A stretch of DNA of 64,000 bases from NCBI GenBank assembly GCA_965112735.1, contig OZ218965.1:1736001-1800000 (forward strand). Reading direction: 5' to 3'. The position numbers were made by a program, and so were the translations under genes. The notes under the pieces were generated by a model, which did no database searches, was not told the DNA's origin, and saw only the letters and a list, made by a program, of their open reading frames with translations. The DNA comes from Phaeosaccion multiseriatum. Taxonomy: Eukaryota; Ochrophyta, other classes. How positions within the stretch are numbered: the stretch's first letter is position 1; each line of letters begins with the position of its first letter. This document shows positions 11,601 to 24,279 of this stretch, in pieces.

Positions 11601-13988
11601 TGGCGCGGCCGCTGCCGCTGCTTCTGCTGCTGCCGCTCGCATCGCCTCCTCCCGCCCCTCCCTTGCTTCCCCCCTGCTGAGGCAGTGGTAAGTAGGGGTT
11701 GCTGCTTCTCCTCCTCCCCTTGTTGGCCTGGTTCAGAATGATGAGCCCCAGGTGGTCCCAGAGCTGAGACACAAGCGCAAAGGCCAAGCAGCGGACCCGG
11801 GGGGGCTGCAGGCGCTCGTCGGCGCAGTGCTGAATGGCGTCGAAGATGGCGGAGATTAAGGCCTGAGGGGAGGGGCGCAGAGGAGAGCAGAGGAGACAGG
11901 ACATGAAGAGTAAGGGCAAGGGTAAGGGCAATGGCAATGACAAGGGAATGAGGCAGGGTATGGGGCGGTAGGGCTATTGAGGTAATGAGCTGTTGAGCTG
12001 TTGAGCTGTTGCGCGATTGAGCGATTGAGCGAACTAAGTAAGCTGCGATCCATCGAGAGAAGTGATACATCAATCGAGTCACACGAGGGCTAGAAGGAAG
12101 GTACAAGAAGCAGGCGTTAGAGGGGTAAGCAAGTGCTAGAAACTGCGTGTGTGTGTGTGCTATGTGTGTACTGTGTGTGTACTGTGTGTGTGCTATGTGT
12201 GTACTGTGTGTGTGTACTGTGTGTGTACTGTGTGTGTGTACTATTTGTGTGCTGTGTGTGTACTGTGTGTGTACTATGTGTGTACTGTGTGTGTGTGTGT
12301 GTGTGTGGGCGCGGGAGACCGCGTAGCATACCATGTTGAGGAAGGACGGCATTCTCTTTTTCCCTCCGAGGACGTCAGGAACGACGTGCCCAGCGAGGGG
12401 CTGCTGTCTGTCCTCCTCGATGGCCTCAACTGTGGCGATGACGAGGTGAATCAGTTTCAGAAACGCAATCGGAGACACACAGAAGTTCTGAGAGGAGGAG
12501 ACAAAGAGAGAGAGGCAGAGAGAGAGGGAGATGGAGAGCGGGAGCGAGAGGAAGAGGACAGAGAGGAGAGAAAATATCGAGTGTTGTTACAAACAGAGAG
12601 AGACAGACAGAGAGGAACGGAGGGAAGGAGGGAGAGAGGCAGGCAGGCGAGGTAGAAGGGCAGGACGTGAGACGGGACCTCCTTTTGGCTGCGCGGTATG
12701 CGGGGAGACATCCATCCACTGCCATCCGCAGTGTCATGTATTCAGGGAGGGAAGGATCCCCGCCCCTGTGCTTGTGTGATTACGGCGACTCTATCGCCCC
12801 TCCCCCCAAGTCGATGAGGAACAAACACCCAACTCCACCTACTTCACCCCACTCCCAGGGTATGTGTGATCGAGGAGAGCGCGCACTGACTCGTCGTACC
12901 TTAAAGTGCTTCGAAATGAGCTGAGGGGTGTGTGCCGGGCCCATGAAGCGGACACAGATGGTGACGCAATCGTGGATGTCGAAGGCGCCCACCTTGCGCC
13001 GCTGCTGCACGAGCATATCAGGGTGCGTGTGCATGCAGAGGAGGAGCGAATGCAGACCTCCCTGGCCTCCTTCGGTGACCATCCAGTGCCGGGCAGACGC
13101 AGACACCACCTGCAGATAGGCCAGAGCCATACAAGGGGTGAGAATCAGACTCTATTCGCGCCAGAGTGAGAGTCAGAGTCCAGAGTCAATGGCAATAGAG
13201 AGCGTTGTCCAGGATGGGGAGGGAAGGCGACAATGACGACGAGATGGACTGCAAATGTCCGTGTGTGTGTGTGTTTTCGTGCATCTGGGAGGCCTGCTAC
13301 CCAACTGGCCCTGACCTCATTGTCCAACAGAGGAAAGAGTTCCCGCAGAAGTTGGCAAGTGTAGCTCGCCATGTTCCTGTTCGTCGAGCGCAGCATGGCC
13401 GCCAAACGCTTCAGGAGGAAGATGACTGCCGTCCCTCCGTCTCGTGCGGCTACGCCACTATTCCTTCGGCCCATGGAGGAGGAGGAGGAGGACGAGGCCT
13501 GATTGGCATCCAAGTTCAGCCTACACTCCTTCAGTAAAAGGTCTCGGAGAACCGGGCCCATGGCAGCAAGCTCTTTGAGCCAGTTGCAAAGGCGGGTGCT
13601 GGAGGAGAAGAGGAGATGGGGAGTTTGAGAACGGCGGGGTGGAGGATGAAAAGGAGGCAGGAGAGTAGGAGAAGCAGGGAAGCAGTAGCACGTACTTGTT
13701 GTCTTGGTTGTCCCTCGCAGCCGTGACCATCCTCGTAAACTCCACGCCGTTGACGCCGTCGAGCAGTATCGCCCCTTGCGTGACTGAGCAGTCCATGTGC
13801 TGGCAGAAGGACGCCAGCAAGAGGACTCCAAGCGACGTGGCATAGCTAGCTTCGATTCCTGGGCGTGCCTCGATAGTCGCAATGTCATCCTCAGAAAGGG
13901 TCCATTGGGGGACAGTGCTGCCACTTCCTCCTCCCCCTCTTCCCTTCCCTGCAGTGTCAGTGTCTTCGCTCCCTCTTCGCCGCCTCAT
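6798..13988 (-). CDS. Large helical-repeat (HEAT/ARM-like) protein with two C-terminal WW domains
   Basis: Model: complement(join(6798..9002,9246..9338,9664..9867,10284..10703,10933..11043,11503..11862,12332..12487,12900..13109,13316..13598,13696..13988)), 1444 aa, every junction in frame. The start is the first ATG in the upstream exon (MRRRRGSED). The N-terminal half is rich in amphipathic helices (TRLCNWLKELAAMGPVL; SFLNMALISAIFDAIQHC), typical of HEAT/ARM scaffolds. One exon carries an acidic Glu/Asp run. The last exon has a long poly-Gln tract, then a Ser/Pro/Ala/Arg-rich linker, then two WW domains at about 1345-1376 (WESRVDPETG...SSWDQP) and 1412-1444 (WESKTDPDSG...TTWDKP), ending the protein. 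WW domains bind proline-rich ligands, as in splicing and polymerase-CTD adaptors. A symplekin-like role was considered but not demonstrated. I do not recognise the orthologue. Confidence 0.75.
8581..8668 (-). repeat. CAG/CAA poly-glutamine tract inside CDS
   Basis: On the coding (minus) strand a run of CAG and CAA codons encodes about 28 Gln residues with a few Lys. Mixed CAA/CAG blocks show partial interruption of the triplet repeat. Confidence 0.9.
9888..10025. repeat. Pentanucleotide purine repeat in intron (GGGGA / GAGGA)
   Basis: About 135 bp of GGGGA and GAGGA units on the plus strand. On the coding strand of the host gene it is pure pyrimidine and sits just upstream of the acceptor at 9868. 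Confidence 0.9.
10195..10265. repeat. CCCCCT/CCTCCT repeat in intron
   Basis: Runs of CCCCTC and CCTCCT hexamers on the plus strand. They lie just beyond the donor of the exon ending at 10284, inside the next intron of the minus-strand WW-domain gene. Confidence 0.8.
11075..11226. repeat. GA-rich microsatellite in intron
   Basis: About 150 bp of AGAGAGGGA/GGAAGAGAG units on the plus strand, a CT tract in the host gene's sense, close upstream of the acceptor at 11044. Confidence 0.85.
12145..12309. repeat. TG-rich compound microsatellite in intron
   Basis: Blocks of (TG)n separated by TACTG and CTATG, ending in a pure (TG)10-type run at 12288-12308. It lies in the intron between the exons ending at 12332 and starting at 11862 on the minus strand. 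Confidence 0.9.
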
Positions 13989-14912
13989 CGCTCCCTTCCG
14001 CACTTTCCCAGTGCCAGAAGGTATCCTATAGTGGAGGTATTGAAGGCATTGGCAGTATGTACAGTAGCGATTTTTGGAAGGAAAGAAGGAAACGTTTTCC
14101 CATCCTCGCGTGTTGGTGCGCGCAATTCACAGCGGGCGAGCCCCGGGGGTTTTTGGCATGCACGCCCTGTGGTTCAATCACCAAAAAGAGCTGCTGCGTT
14201 GATCCCCGCACTGTCCCAACTCTGCTCCTCTTGCTTCCTCCAATTTTGTGTGGCTTGGCCGTCTGAATTTTCCAAGCAACCGCCCTAGGCGCTTTGGCTC
14301 CTCTGTAACTTGCTGACACATACACAGCTCTTGGAGGGGACCAGAAGGGAGGAGAGAGATGAAGGGCTGCAGGAAAGCCGGACTGGTAGGGGTGTGCTGT
14401 GTTCTGGGAAGCGCACAAGCCTTCGTTGGTCCCATAGGTAGGTGCGCGTGATGCTTGTATGGAGGAGTGGGTGAGAAGCTCCCACGTGCTCGCTGGTCAC
14501 CGCAGATGTGCATGTGGGAGGTGGTTTGCCTTTCCCCCCCCCCCGCCCTCCTGCCATTGCCGCGGGTTCGTGTGTGCTGCCTTCTGGTGATGTGGGTCCC
14601 AATAGAGAGCGCGGCCACCGCTGGGCAAATTCAGCGGACGTGCTTGGCCCTTCATAAGAGAAAACATGGGTCACACGCTTTCACCTCTCTCTCTTCATCA
14701 AAAACATGCTCGTTATCGTCCTGTGAGGACGTGCGTTTAATTGTGGAACGGTCGAATTGAAGTCTCTACTGCCAGTCTCACCCTCCTCTCTCTCCTTCCC
14801 CCCCCTGTCCCCCCATTCATCTGCATCAGTCCAAGGTCAAAACAGCCCCTTTAGGGCTAGCCAGAAAGTCCGACAGTCGCGATGCCTCTCTTCTTCCACC
14901 TCTTTCCTGCGA
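13989..14912. other. Divergent spacer upstream of the HEAT/WW gene and the 105-aa gene
   Basis: This 924-bp gap holds the 5' region of the minus-strand gene and the leader of the small plus-strand gene. A CT-rich stretch ending CATCTGCATCAG at about 14828 could be a splice acceptor of an upstream leader exon. No other gene is supported. Confidence 0.4.
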
Positions 14913-15230
14913 ATGGCATCATCTGAGGAGACTGAGACGGCTACCTCCAAAACCAGCAATTTGGCAGCCGCCAGCAGCGGGAAGAAGTGGGACGGGAAGA
15001 GCATTCCAGAGCCGAACGTTCTGCTGGCGACGCTCAGGGCCAACGCCTCATGGGAGCACGGAGACGGGGAGCGCGTTCCTGTGTGGGATGACATGCCAAA
15101 CCCCACGTCCAGTGACATTGACGGGCGGTGGTGGGACGCCTACCTTCCCAGCGAGCAGGAGCAAGATGCGGCGGCGGCGGGCTTCGATTGGCTGAACCCC
15201 GAGGAGTGGGTTGAGAATGCCAAGAAATGA
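14913..15230 (+). CDS. Hypothetical 105-aa protein
   Basis: A single-exon frame from the ATG at 14913 to TGA, 105 aa. It opens with an Ala/Ser/Thr-rich, acidic segment (MASSEETETATSK). The C-terminal half is ordered-looking and rich in Trp and Asp: ASWEHGDGERVPVWDDMP, DIDGRWWDAYL, FDWLNPEEW. There is no signal peptide or membrane segment. The frame is open upstream without an ATG, so a spliced 5' exon could extend it. I do not recognise the family. The biased but non-repetitive composition argues that it is real. Confidence 0.5.
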   Translation: MASSEETETATSKTSNLAAASSGKKWDGKSIPEPNVLLATLRANASWEHGDGERVPVWDDMPNPTSSDIDGRWWDAYLPSEQEQDAAAAGFDWLNPEEWVENAKK

Positions 15231-16029
15231 AACGTCGGGGCGATTGTTTTGTAAAGGCAAAAAAAGTAAGGGCAAAGGGCCATCCATGCGAGCCAAGGCA
15301 AAAAGAAGCTGGAGAGGAGCAGGAGGCTCGCGATAGATACAGTAGGATAGGACACAGGAGCAGGAGGAGGAGGAGGGGGGGGGGGCTGATGCAGGTGAGG
15401 GCGAGCGTACGGCAGCAGGACGAAGGCGGGCAGGCATTGGAATCACCCTTAGGGCGTGGTGCGTGCGAGAGGCTCTGTTTCATGTACGGCTCCACCCCCC
15501 ATTTTGACGCCCGGGGAGAGGTCGGCAGTACGGCGGAGGCGGCCCCCACTGTTTTGGGGAAGGGGGATGTGTCGTGTGACGAGAAGGAGGCTAATTTATA
15601 CAGTAGTACCAAGGCGATTCGCTGACTATACGAATAAGGAGAAAGGATAATTATATATTTTATATACGGCAATCGACCGTTGTGCGTATCAAGCCCGTTG
15701 ATGCCGAACTCTCGTACTCTACGGTTCAGGAGTGAGGAAAGAGGTCAGCCGGCAAGGTGGATGGACCTCCGGCAGCTTCGTGTAAGAGTTGAGCTCTGGT
15801 GAGTTCTCAACAACTTTCAGCGTACGTCCAGCGGCAGTCTCGGCCGCAGCTGACGCTTCTTCAACCGCCTTCATCGCTAACTAAGGTTCGAAATTCTGGA
15901 GCGACCGACGTCATTTTCCCCAACGCCACCTCCGTCTCAGCCTTGAGTGTACTTCCCCAGTCGAGCATGAAGGATATGATCGCTTCGTTCTTCCATACCA
16001 ACCTACACCATGACTCGTACCTTTCCACC
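15231..16029. other. Spacer before the palindrome mosaic
   Basis: No gene supported. It contains an A/T-rich patch near 15640-15665 (ATTATATATTTTATATA), unusual for this GC-rich window, which could belong to a 3' end or promoter. The stretch 16008-16030 already matches the right-hand copies near 16577 and 17275 (GACTCGTACCTTTCCACCG). Confidence 0.4.
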
Positions 16030-16303
16030 GCCTCGAGGGAGGCTCTCCATTATCCTGCTTCATGTACAGCGCAGAAGACACGCCACGAGTCGGACTTCGA
16101 CAGGGGCCACTCGCTACGGCCCGCGTCCATGCTGGGCCTTGTACGGCGTGGCGGGCCCGTACAAAGCCGTCGGGGCCCGCCACGCCGTACAAAGCCCAGC
16201 AGGGACGCGGGCTGTCGACTTCCTGGTCCCCGTTTATACAACTCGGCCCACAATAAGTCAGGAAGCTTCCCCTTGAGGTCTGCCTTCACCACCAGCCCCC
16301 GCT

Positions 16304-16564
16304 CTACTCTCCACTCCTCGCCTTCTGCGTGGTGCCGGTCTTGCCCACCGACTTGGGCCCCCACACCAAAAGGGCGTGCCTTTTCAGAGTCGCCACCGAC
16401 ACGCACACCTCCAGAGCCTCAAGGCAGGCCCTGTCATTGAGGCAAGGTAGCTCCTCCGTGCCTGATACAGACCGAACAAAGTGACGTGAGTGCGCAGTCT
16501 TACAATAAGAGTCGCACTTAATTTTCCACTCTTTACAGCAACACGAGAGCACGCCTTCTTCCAT
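16304..16564 (-). pseudogene. P-loop NTPase fragment, copy 1 (frameshifted)
   Basis: The minus-strand frame reads EELPCLNDRACLEALEVCVS, then LLVWGPKSVGKTGTTQKA, a Walker A motif (GPKSVGKT) preceded by a hydrophobic strand, as in STAND/archaeal-type ATPases. Relative to copy 2 one base is missing just after QKAR, so the frame stops. The downstream homologous segment (GLVVKADLKGKLPD) continues in another frame in 16050-16406. A short intron (GTAAGACTGC...TATCAG) may lie upstream of the EELPC segment. Only the nucleotide-binding start of the domain is present; Walker B is not seen. Confidence 0.5.
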
Positions 16565-16920
16565 ACCAGCCCCCTACGCCATGACTCGTACCTTTCCACC
16601 GCCTCGAAATTTAGAAGGGAAGGGCCGTAGCGAGTGGCCCTTGTCGAAGTCCGACTCGTGGCGTGTCTTCTGCGCTGTACATGAAGCAGAATAATGGAGA
16701 GCCTCTCTCGAGGCTCCCTCGAGGAGGTGGAAAGGGAGGCTCTCCATTATCGTGCATCATGTACAGGGGAGAAGACACGCCACGAGTCGGGCCACTCGCT
16801 ACGGCCCGGTCCCTGTGGGAGTGCAGTATTGAGGGGCGCTTGCTCAAGTCCAGTGTTGTCGGGGCCCGACGCCGTACAAAGCCCAGAAGGGACGCGGGCT
16901 GTCGACTTCCTGGTCCCCGT

Positions 16921-17259
16921 TTATACAACTCGGCCAACTCGGCCCAATAAGTCAGGAAGCTTCCCCTTGAGGTCTGCCTTCACCACTAGCCCCCCCACTA
17001 CTCTCCACTTCCTCGCCTTCTGCGTGGTGCCGGTCTTGCCCACCGACTTGCGCCCCCACACCAAAAGGGTGTGCCTTTTCAGAGCCGCCACCGACACGCA
17101 CACCTCCAGAGCCTCAAGGCAGGCCCTGTCATTGAGGCAAGGTAGCTCCTCCGTGCCTGATACAGACCGAACAAAGTGACGTGAGTGCGCAGTCTTACAA
17201 TAAGAGTCGCACTTAGTTTTCCACTCTTTACAGCAACACGAGAGCACGCCTTCTTCCAT
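16921..17259 (-). pseudogene. P-loop NTPase fragment, copy 2
   Basis: A near-identical second copy in the same orientation. The frame is intact across the point where copy 1 is shifted: KSVGKTGTTQKARKWRV continues to GLVVKADLKGKLPDLL. The Walker A here reads GRKSVGKT, so the Pro of copy 1 is Arg. It ends soon after, in palindromic DNA. It is 112 residues, far too short for a full ATPase, so it is probably a relic or a partial exon. Confidence 0.5.
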
Positions 17260-17704
17260 ACCAGCCTACGCCATGACTCGTACCTTTCCACCGCCTCGAA
17301 ATTTAGAAGGGAAGGGCCGTAGCGAGTGGCCCTTGTCGAAGTCCGACTCGTGGCGTGTCTTCTGCGCTGTACATGAAGCAGGATAATGGAGAGCCTCCCT
17401 CGAGGCGGTGGAAAGGGAGGCTCTCCATTATCGTGCTCCATGTGCAGGGGATAAGACACGCCACGAGTCGGACTTCGACAGGGGCCACTCGCTACGGCCC
17501 GCGTCCCTGCTGGGCTTTGTACGGCGTGGCGGGCCCCGAACAAAGCCGTCGGGGCCCGCCACGCCGTACAAAGCCCAGCAGGGACGCGGGCCGTAGCGAG
17601 TGCTCCCTGTCGAAGTGCAGTGTTGTCAGCGCCCTTATGGAGGAAGCCCAGCAGGGACGAAGGCCAAAAGAAACGGTCGGGAAAGAAGCAAATGTGCACA
17701 ACAC

Positions 17705-17812
17705 GGGCGCCAGCCCGAGCGCTATCCGCTATCGCCGGCGCCAGCCGGCGCGCTATCCGCTATCGCTGCGCAGCCGATCCGCTATCCGCTATCGCCCCCC
17801 CCGGGGCCCAAT
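17705..17812. repeat. CGCTATCC-type short repeats
   Basis: Short repeats of CGCTATCCGCTATCGC separated by GC palindromes (GGCGCCAGCCGGCGC). It sits between the palindrome mosaic and the exonuclease gene and has no coding content. Confidence 0.7.
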
Positions 17813-17943
17813 AGCGCCCTACAAAGTGCGTCAGGTATTGGGGGGGGCAAGATTGACGATTTGGTGATTTGGTGATTCAGACAAATCACAGACAGACGGC
17901 GGAGGGGCGGGGAGGGATTGGAGAAAAAGAAAACACAGCACCC

Positions 17944-20727
17944 ATGGCTGATCCGTTTCAGGCAGCGCTGGAGGGCTTCAAGGCCATAGACGACCAGCAG
18001 CAGGCTTCGAACAAGCGGAGAAGGGTGGAAGATAGGAGAGGGAGCGGGACCAACAGGCAGTCCGTGGGTGAGTTCTCCAAGGCAAGGAAAAGGGAATTTC
18101 TCTCTGTGTGCTGCGCCCCCGTGCCTCGACTGATGAAGGATCTTGCCCTCCCTGCCTCTGTTGTGCGGTGTCCCTCTCGAAGGGGCGGGGAACGGCGGCG
18201 GTGGTGGTGAACGAGCAGCGCGACCCCCGGCTGCGAATGGGTTCCCAGGCATCAACCCCATTGTGGTACCGAGGGAGGTGAGAGAGATTGTGATGATATC
18301 CATATAGAGTCCCAAAGTAAGGCCTAAAAGAGAGATGCTTCGTGGTGGAGAGGAAGAGAGGTGTAGAAGGGCTAACAGAGCTGCATTACTCTAAGATTTG
18401 ACTCCTCTCTCGCCATGGTGTGAAGCGCTCTTAGGGAAACGCCAAAGTAACTTCTTTCTTCAGTTGTAGCCTGCACTGCTTCTCAAGTCGTATGTTTGAC
18501 GAAGCCATCCCTTTCCCGAAGGCGTGAATCTTGTACAGGCGGTATCTAACCCGGGCTTCCGCGGCTCTTGCTGCTTCCTCCCCCCTCCCCTCGCACAGGG
18601 CGCTCTCGGGCCGGCGCTGGACTTCAACTACTGGATACAGCAGACCAACGGAGGACAGGTAGGACTCTACCCGGACTCACTCGCCCTGTTCAGCAGAGAA
18701 GCCCGTCTTTTGCTGTCTCTTCCCCTCCCCTTGCAGGGTGTGGCCGTACTCCCTTTGTCTCTCTTGCCCGCAGCTCGCATTCATTGATTGATCCCCTCCC
18801 TTCCCCATTTCTTCTTTCTCTTCTTCTTCTTCTTCCTCCTCCTCCTCCTCCTTCTCCTCCTCCTCCTCCTCCTCCTCCTCCTCGTCCTTTTATCCTGGTA
18901 CCTGGTGCCAGGTTCGGGATGCCGACATCCGCCAGCTTGTTCAGGATGCTTTGCTAAATTCGCTTGGTGCCCTGAGCGGAAGTGCTCCCTGGCTATGCGA
19001 CAGGGACGGACAGGAGGTAAGCTATCCACCCGCTGACCCAACCTCTTGGCCTTACTCACGCACTCATGCACTCACGCACTCACCCACACACACTCGCTCC
19101 CACACACACACACACACACTCACCCGCTCACGCACTCACTGCTCTGAACCGAACGACAGGTAGATCGCGTCGTTCTTGCGTGTGCTTCAGGCCTGCACAT
19201 TGACCATGTCGCACAACAGGTCAGGAGTATGGGCAAACGTAGTATGGGGAGAAGGAGGAAGGGGAAGGGAAAGGGGAGGAGTATGGGCAGACGGGAGGGA
19301 GAGTACTGCGTCTGTAGGCTCACCCCTCTGGGCTGTTGGATAGAACCAACATGCGATAGGCCTGAGTGAGGGCTGCAAAGATGATGAGACTTTGTGGGGC
19401 GAGGGCGAGAAGAACAAAGGCGAAAGGCGAACAGACAGAGAGCACGTCCGCCACAAGATCGACTTGCCCCCCTGTCGGCATGCATAACCTCTCTTACTCG
19501 TGACATGCCTGCACCACCACCACCCCTCCGACCCGATGTACACCTCTGTGGCACAGTTCGCGAACGGCGAGTGCCCGTTCTTGTCTCGCACAACGACGGT
19601 GCCCACTCGGCATACAGACACGGTGGGCTTACGGCCTCAAGCGCAAGACGTAAGGCAACCTCTGGTGACCATTAGCATTCGTTCATTCAACGGGCGTTCC
19701 GGAAACCCCCCCCTCTCTCTCTTACTGCTCCCACTTCTTTCCCAGTGTGTTTTAGTCTCAGTAATTGCCTCTCTCCCTCCCTCTTCACTTCTGCCCCCCC
19801 CCCCCCTCATCTTCCCTTCCGTGCGGTGTGCTCATGCATCCCTCCCACCCCATCCCCAAAGGCCAGGAGCTGTGTGTCTCTGTTGCTGTGGGGGGAATGC
19901 CCCGTGCCGCTCAAGGACGCGCAGGCCTTGCCTGTAACGGACCTCTTCTCCACTCACCTCGTGACCCTTGAGGGAGGTAGAGGCGTGGTTTGGAGAGACA
20001 CCATCACCTTCTCATGCACCCAAACTAGCACCCAAACTAGCCCAGGCCTAACCAATGGGGGAGAGGGGAGGGCAGCAGATCAGTTCGCTGGAGCAGCAGG
20101 CGAAGGAGGAGGGTCTGAAGATGTGTGTGTATGCTTGGGGTGGATGAAGAAGTCTCGGTCGGGAGAGAAGGGGGAGTGGCGGCTGAAGCGGTGTAGCAGT
20201 AGCAGTGAGGAGGGGCAGGAGCAGGGGCGGGAAGGTAGCGGCGAGAGCAAGAGCAAGAAGAGGAAGCTCAACGACGAGTCGGGCAATGGCAATGGCAAGG
20301 GCAAGGGCAAGGGTAAGGCGGCCGAGCGTTTCGTGCTGGATCTAAAGTTCATGAAGGTAAGGATGATGATGATGGTGATGATGATGATGGTTGATGATGG
20401 TGATGGTGATGGTGATGATGATGATGGTTGATGATGGTGATGGTGATGGTGATGATGACTGATGGTGGTGATGGTGGTGTTGATGATGATGAGAGGCGGG
20501 GCAAGAGGCCGGAAGGAAGAGAGAGAGGAAGGGCCGATCCACCCGATCGTCACCCTCACCCCTCCTCTACACCCCTATGCATCCTATCTCATCAACCCTC
20601 TCAGCTGCGCTCTTTGCGTGCACCTTTGCTCTCTTGACACCGCACCTTCATCGCTTGTCTTGTTTGTTGTTGCTGTCCTCTTGGCTGCCCTGCATGCTCC
20701 AACCGCCCGTGCGTCTCTCTGTGTCTG

Positions 20728-20795
<68 letters not shown>

Positions 20796-20805
20796 GTGTC
20801 TCTCT

Positions 20806-20839
<34 letters not shown>

Positions 20840-23041
20840 CTGTCTGCCTCACCGCCTCCGAAGTATGACGTGGAGTCTCTCTCTGTGGAGATCGCAGAAG
20901 ACGGTGCTCTGACATTTGTGGGCACAGCTCCCGCGGCTGATGACAAGAGCAGGCCTCCCACGCCGCTCTTCCTCCAGCTCAGTAAAGCCATACCCACGTG
21001 CTCGGGCAATAGCGGAGGGGTAGACGGACGAGGGGCAGGAGAAGCAGTGGCAGCAGGAGAAGCAAAAGCGGCGGAAGCAGCAGCAGCAGCAGGAGGAGGA
21101 GGAGGAGGAGGTGGTAGTAGTGGTGGTGGTAGTGATGGTGGTAAGGGGAGCCGAAAGCGGAAGCTGAAACTCGTCTTCCCCTGCGGGAGGTCGGCAGCCA
21201 CGGCTGAGACGGGGGCACCGCCAGCACAACAAGCTTCCGGCGAAGGAAGCGAAGGAGTGGACAAGAAGAGCGGAGAGGATGCGAAGGTGAAGAAGGAGGA
21301 GGAGGAGGAGGAGAAGAAAGAGGAAGAGGAGGAGAAAGTGGAGGTGGACCTGTCCTCCATCAATGTGACGGAGTTCGCCCTGGAGCTGCAGGACCGAGAG
21401 ATGCTCGGCATTCCTGTGTCACTCAAGGGAGAGTTCGGAGAGTACGTGTTGACAGGAGAGCCTCCTCGGCCCGGGCCTGCTTCTCCTGCTGTTGAAGGAG
21501 GCGTCGAAGGAGAAGGAGAAGACGAGGAGGGCGAAGATGGGTCCGTGAGCGTGCCGATGGTTGTGGAGACCGAGGAGGAGAAGGAGGCCAAGAAGAAGAA
21601 GTCGACGAAGGAGGAGGACGAGGAGGAGGGAGAGTCGGAGGAGGAAGGCTGCGTGTCAGAAGCAAAGCCGGCTTCCAAGCCGATAAACTCGCATGTTTCT
21701 TTCTTGAGCAGCGAGGACGAGGACGACGAGGAGGAGGGCTGTATTCCAGAGCCAAAGGTGGCAGCGCCAACACCAAAAGATGCTGGTACTGCTGTACAGG
21801 ATGGCAACAATGGTCAGAAGAGCAAGAGCAGCAGTATGGGAAGCAATGGGACGAATACAGCCAACGGCGAAGCCAGTAGTGACAGGAAGAAGAGGCCCGC
21901 TTTCACGCCCCCCGATGCGTCCCGGCTGCCTGCGTGCAAGAGGGGCCTGAAGCTGGTAGGCGTGGACTGTGAAATGGTCAGCACGGCCAACGGGATGCGA
22001 CTCGCCAGAGTGTCAATGGTCAACGCTCGAGGCGAGGTGATTTACGATGAGCTGGTGAAACCCGGTGCCAAGGTGACGGACCACAACACGGAGTTCAGCG
22101 GTATCACAGAGGAAATGCTCAGAGGGGCCACGTTGACGTTAAGGGACGTCCAGAGACAGGTGCGTGTGTGCGTGAGTGCGTGTGTGCGTGAGTGCGTGTG
22201 GGAGTGTGTTTTATCTTGTTTTTGCCCCCTCTTCTTGCCTGTGGATTCGTTCTCTCTGTACGGCCATCATCGAACCGACCACTAACCACCCACCCACACA
22301 CCCACCCACCCACCCAACCAACCAACCAACCAATCAACCAACCAATCAACCAATCAACCAAACAGCTGGGGACCATTCTAGACGACAAGACGTATCTGGT
22401 CGGGCACAGCCTCGACAGTGACATGCGAGCGCTGAAGATTGTGCATCCCCACATAATCGACACTGCGGCTCTCTACCCCAGCAGCAGAGGGGCGCCTTTC
22501 AAGCGCTCGCTCAAGCAGCTGTCGAAGGAGTTGTTGGGAAGGCAGATTCAGGATTCGAACGCGGGACACGACAGCGTACAGGACGCGACCAGCACCATGC
22601 AACTGGCACTGCTCAAGATGATTAGGGGGCATGAGTATGCGCTGCCGGAGCCGTGGGAGGATGAGGCGGATGGGGCGATGAGGGTGCCGCTGTTCGGTGT
22701 GCTGCTGCGCAACAAGTAAGTGAGAGAGGGGGGGGGGTTAGGCAGGAGGGAGGGAGGGAGGAGGGAGGGGGTACGTGAGAGAGTGCGTGAGTGAGCAAGC
22801 GGAGAAGGGAGGGGTAGGAAGGAGTGGGGAGTAGTAGCGAAGAGACGGCGCAGAGTCCTTCGCGGAAGGAGAAAGAGGTTCCAACAATCGCGCAAGTATA
22901 TTATCTTGTCTCATCTAGCCTTTCTTCTTGTGGCCGCAACAACGCAACCAAAACTTACAGCCACAAGGTCGCTGCGGCTGCGGCTGCGGCGGGCCTCGAC
23001 ACATGCAATGGCAGTAGCAACGATGATGCTCCTTCCCCTCC

Positions 23042-23079
<38 letters not shown>

Positions 23080-24242
23080 GTGGTGGTGGTGGTGGTGGTT
23101 CAAACCGGCCGGTGCGGTGCAGAGTGTTCGGCGACGAGTGCGCAGGCAGCAGCGACGAGTTCTCTCGCCTCTCGACCGTATGGGCCAAGGCGTCCCGAGG
23201 GTACAGGTGAGTTGCGAGTCAATAGGGGGGGGTGGTGTGGTGCACAAGGCGGGGGCGGTGGTGGAGCGCTATGACCTTCCTCCCTCGGCGATGCTTGCAG
23301 TTTGTGTGCTCGTGCATGTGAACACGAAACCCGAGACTGGGTCCATACTGTGCAGCTCTCTCTCCGTGTGTCTGTCTCCGTCAGTCTGTCTCTCTGTCTC
23401 TTATCTCTTCTTCGCCTCTCTCTCTCTCTCTCTCTCCATATATATATCGCGCACTCCCTCTCTCTCTCACACATGTCTCCCCCTCCCTCTCTGTGTCTCT
23501 CGTCCTCTCTGTGTGTGTGTGTGTGTCCAAAAAGGCGAGAGGGGGACTCAATCTTCACCGCCAAACGCGCAGCAGCGGCAGCAGCAGCCACAGCAGCAGC
23601 AGCAGCAGCAGCAGCGGGCGGCAGCGGGGATGGGATGGCACCGGACGGCGGCCTCCTAATCAGGACGTGTCTCGGCGCTGGCGAGGCGGTCCGGTGAGTC
23701 AAAGTCGAAATCAATAGCCGTTTCAGCCGTTTCAGCAGACGAAGAAGGGGCTGTGACGTCTGTATGCCCTGCCCCTCTACGCCTCCTTCTCGCTTCTGCT
23801 CTCCCTCCTACCCGTGTTTCTCATCTCTTCTTCCCCCTGTTGGATGTGCGTGCACAGGGAAGCATCGGCTGCTCTAAAGGAGAACACAAACGGGGCGGAG
23901 TTAATCTACATGGACCTTCCGTGCTCCACCAAACCCGCGGAGATCACACCCCCCTCCAAGTCTGCATCCGCCCCCTCTGCATCGGGCAATGGAGAGGGCG
24001 GGAGTGAGCGTGACATGGAGGGGGGGGAGGAGGAGGAGGGGATGGTGTCGGGGCAGGAGAAGGAAAAGCTCCTTCGGAGCTGCAAAGAGGTGAGAGAGGA
24101 AGAGAGAGGTGGGGGAGGGAGGGAGGGAGGGAGGGAGGAAGGAAGGGAGGACATGGGGGGAGGGAAGAAAAAGGCCCAACGCGGACGAACCTTACATGCG
24201 GGGCAGCGCGGGACTACATGCAAATGAGACCGGAGGGCACAT

Positions 24243-24279
<37 letters not shown>

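Larger units (their letters stand above)
16030..17618. mobile_element. Mosaic of nested long palindromes with duplicated P-loop fragments
   Basis: This looks like foldback-type mobile DNA. The arm beginning GGGCCGTAGCGAGTGGCCC occurs several times in both orientations: single arm about 16030-16122; inverted pair about 16622-16806 (degraded right arm); inverted pair 17314-17500. A second palindrome has 36-bp arms at 16123-16158 and 16173-16208. Its relative near 17486-17602 has 52-bp arms around a 13-nt loop, extending to about 68 bp with mismatches. A direct duplication of roughly 580 bp (about 16180-16770 versus 16865-17440) carries a coding fragment in each copy. I see no intact transposase or clear target-site duplication. 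Confidence 0.7.
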